Assembly (NCBI GenBank): GCA_903895475.1
Contig: CAITUF010000116.1
Location: 1 to 6,347, forward strand
DNA length: 6,347 bases
From: an uncultured Opitutia bacterium
GTDB taxonomy: Bacteria; Verrucomicrobiota; Verrucomicrobiia; Opitutales; UBA953
Direction of reading: 5' to 3'
The notes under the pieces were generated by a model. It did no database searches. It was not told the origin of the DNA and saw nothing but the letters and a program-made list of their open reading frames with translations. Made by a program: the position numbers and the translations under genes. The first letter of the stretch is position 1. Every line of letters starts with the position of its first letter. Of the stretch, positions 4,895 through 6,347 are shown in pieces.

Positions 4895-6347
4895 GTGCGG
4901 TCGACGCCGCCAGAGCACCGCCAGACGAGGCAAGGATTCACCCTCGTCCTCTCCTTGACGATCATGGCCATGATTGTCCTGACGGTCTTGGTGCTGGCCG
5001 CTTTTATCACCGTGGAAATGCGAGCCTCCAAATGGCTGGCGCTCAAGGCGCGCTCCCGGCTAAACGCCACCATGTCCGCCCGGCTGGCGTTAGCCCATCT
5101 CCAGCAAGCGGCCGGCCCAGATGTCCGGAGCACCGCCACCGGAGAACTCGCCTGCACTCCGGCCCCAATCAGCCCCTTTGATCCTAATCTCGCTTGGAGT
5201 TTACGGCTAGGCCAAGGTCAACGGCATTGGACCGGTGTGTGGCGCACCGACAAGCCCGACGAACCACCGCAGTGGCTCATCAGCGGTCGCGGTGAGAAAC
5301 CGTTGGACGATTCAATCCCCTATCTGCTGCAAACGGTCAACCTAGCTGGCAAGACGGACTACGACCTAGGCTACTGGGCCCCTTGGCAGACGGACTATCC
5401 CTTGGCCCTCTCGGCCAGCGGCGGCGAATCCTTCGCAACCCTGGTCGGAAATGGCAGCGCCACCTTGGACCTCGGGCCGGACGGGCTCATGGATACCAGC
5501 GATGACGTCGATGGTCGCGTGGCGCTACCGAAAATTCCGCTGCCGGGAGCTTGGGCAAACTCCACCACCGGGAATTTCGCCTACTGGATTGGCGACGAAG
5601 GCGTGAAGGCTGCCATTCATCTCAACGAAACCCGCGATCCTGCCAAAGCGGCACCGGCGTCGCTGACGACTGCCACCACCCTGCGTTCCGCAGGTCGCCG
5701 TGGAACGGAACTCCTCCTCGGCCTGAAGAGCGTCGACCCTTACGAGGCGACCCGACCAGCAATCATCTCCACCTCAACACTCCCACTACTGAAAGGGTAC
5801 GACGTGAATGACACCGCGGCCAACGGTCAGCCGGCCCATAAGTTATCTTTCCATCACCATACGCTGTGGTCAGCCGGCGTCCTTGCCGACAGTTACCGCG
5901 GTGGCCTGCGCCGCGACCTTTCGCTCGCCTTCGAGATGGATGACGCCCAGTTCGACAAGTCCGACTTTGGTTCGGGCGCTGGCCATGAGACGGTCACCGA
6001 AGCTTACACGGCCGACCTATTACTCGGCAAACGACGTTCTTGGTTTCCCAGTTACGGGACCGCCAAGGTCAACCCAGGCTTCATCACATCGCCCGATCCC
6101 CGCCCGCGTGTCTGGGTCCCGATGTATGAAGTGAACGCCGATAACCCGAGTCGAAACCTAGGCAACAGCGGGACCAAATACTTGCCCTGGTCGCCGGTCT
6201 TCATTCGCGAAGATGAGATGGGCCAGCCGTTGACCGATACGAGCAGCACTCCGCCGACGACGACCGTGAATTCGCTCTGGGATAAACAACCGCGCCGGCT
6301 CGTCGGGCCCCTCTGGCATCTCGTCCGCGACTACTACCGCCTCTACA
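4895..6347 (+). CDS. Verru_Chthon cassette protein A-like large pilin-like protein (3' end outside window)
   Basis: The frame stays open for 484 codons and leaves the window without a stop. The GTG one base after the preceding stop was chosen because it keeps a basic leader (residues 1-14) ending RQTRQG before a type IV pilin-like helix, FTLVLSLTIMAMIVLTVL and onward to about residue 41. A later in-frame ATG at 4964 would cut that helix. Cleavage by a prepilin peptidase after Gly14 is likely. Position +5 of the mature chain is Leu, not the Glu of major pilins, as in PilX- and GspK-type minor pilins. The long remainder should be extracytoplasmic. Stretches typical of the Verru_Chthon A family as remembered are FAYWIGDEGVKAAIHLNE (228-245), YRGGLRRDLSLAFE (334-347) and GPLWHLVRDYYRLY (471-484). 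An Asp-rich loop lies at 191-207. The biochemical role of the family is unknown; it is associated with other pilin-like cassette proteins. GspK-like or generic PilX N-terminal proteins are the alternatives. Confidence 0.88.
   Translation, partial: MRSTPPEHRQTRQGFTLVLSLTIMAMIVLTVLVLAAFITVEMRASKWLALKARSRLNATMSARLALAHLQQAAGPDVRSTATGELACTPAPISPFDPNLAWSLRLGQGQRHWTGVWRTDKPDEPPQWLISGRGEKPLDDSIPYLLQTVNLAGKTDYDLGYWAPWQTDYPLALSASGGESFATLVGNGSATLDLGPDGLMDTSDDVDGRVALPKIPLPGAWANSTTGNFAYWIGDEGVKAAIHLNETRDPAKAAPASLTTATTLRSAGRRGTELLLGLKSVDPYEATRPAIISTSTLPLLKGYDVNDTAANGQPAHKLSFHHHTLWSAGVLADSYRGGLRRDLSLAFEMDDAQFDKSDFGSGAGHETVTEAYTADLLLGKRRSWFPSYGTAKVNPGFITSPDPRPRVWVPMYEVNADNPSRNLGNSGTKYLPWSPVFIREDEMGQPLTDTSSTPPTTTVNSLWDKQPRRLVGPLWHLVRDYYRLY

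Noticed and set aside
4765..5157. Minus-strand open frame of 130 codons across the junction of the two rightward genes
   Set aside because: It is antisense to the pilin-like helix and the end of the exported protein, both supported by motifs and close spacing. It has no ribosome binding site or recognised domain.
5551..6134. Two plus-strand open frames (5551-5811 and 5808-6134) within the pilin-like gene
   Set aside because: They are out-of-frame shadows. The main frame stays open through this region and carries the family-typical stretches.

Overview
The window (GC-rich, roughly 58-60% by eye) holds two divergent gene pairs separated by one intergenic region of about 220 bases. It looks chromosomal and Gram-negative: there is a complete BamA, so the cell has an outer membrane, and a housekeeping DnaB helicase. 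The partial gene at the right edge resembles the Verru_Chthon cassette protein A family of long pilin-like proteins, known from Verrucomicrobiota. Together with base composition this points to a verrucomicrobial bacterium, possibly of the Opitutae. The lineage is an inference from family recognition, not from a database search.

Left part (2-3944, minus strand): dnaB is followed directly by bamA. The two reading frames overlap by 8 bases, with the bamA ATG inside the last codons of dnaB and no Shine-Dalgarno sequence of its own. The pair is therefore almost certainly one transcript with translationally coupled bamA. A replicative helicase coupled to the central outer-membrane protein insertase is a functionally mixed operon.

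Middle (3945-4167): this is the divergent control region. It contains a quasi-palindrome with a DnaA-box-like 9-mer facing dnaB, a related TTGTCACAA element, a possible -10 box for the rightward genes, and several inverted repeats. The best of these is an 8-bp hairpin just before the start codon of the rightward gene that buries its Shine-Dalgarno sequence.

Right part (4168-6347, plus strand): a 241-residue, probably exported protein of unrecognised family is followed, after one base, by a GTG-started gene that runs off the window with 484 codons visible. The second product has a short basic leader ending in Gly, then a type IV pilin-like hydrophobic helix, then a very large extracytoplasmic region. 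It resembles minor pilins of the PilX/GspK kind in lacking Glu at position +5. The two genes are probably co-expressed and act in the same pilus-like or secretion assembly. No RNA genes, mobile elements or CRISPR arrays were seen.
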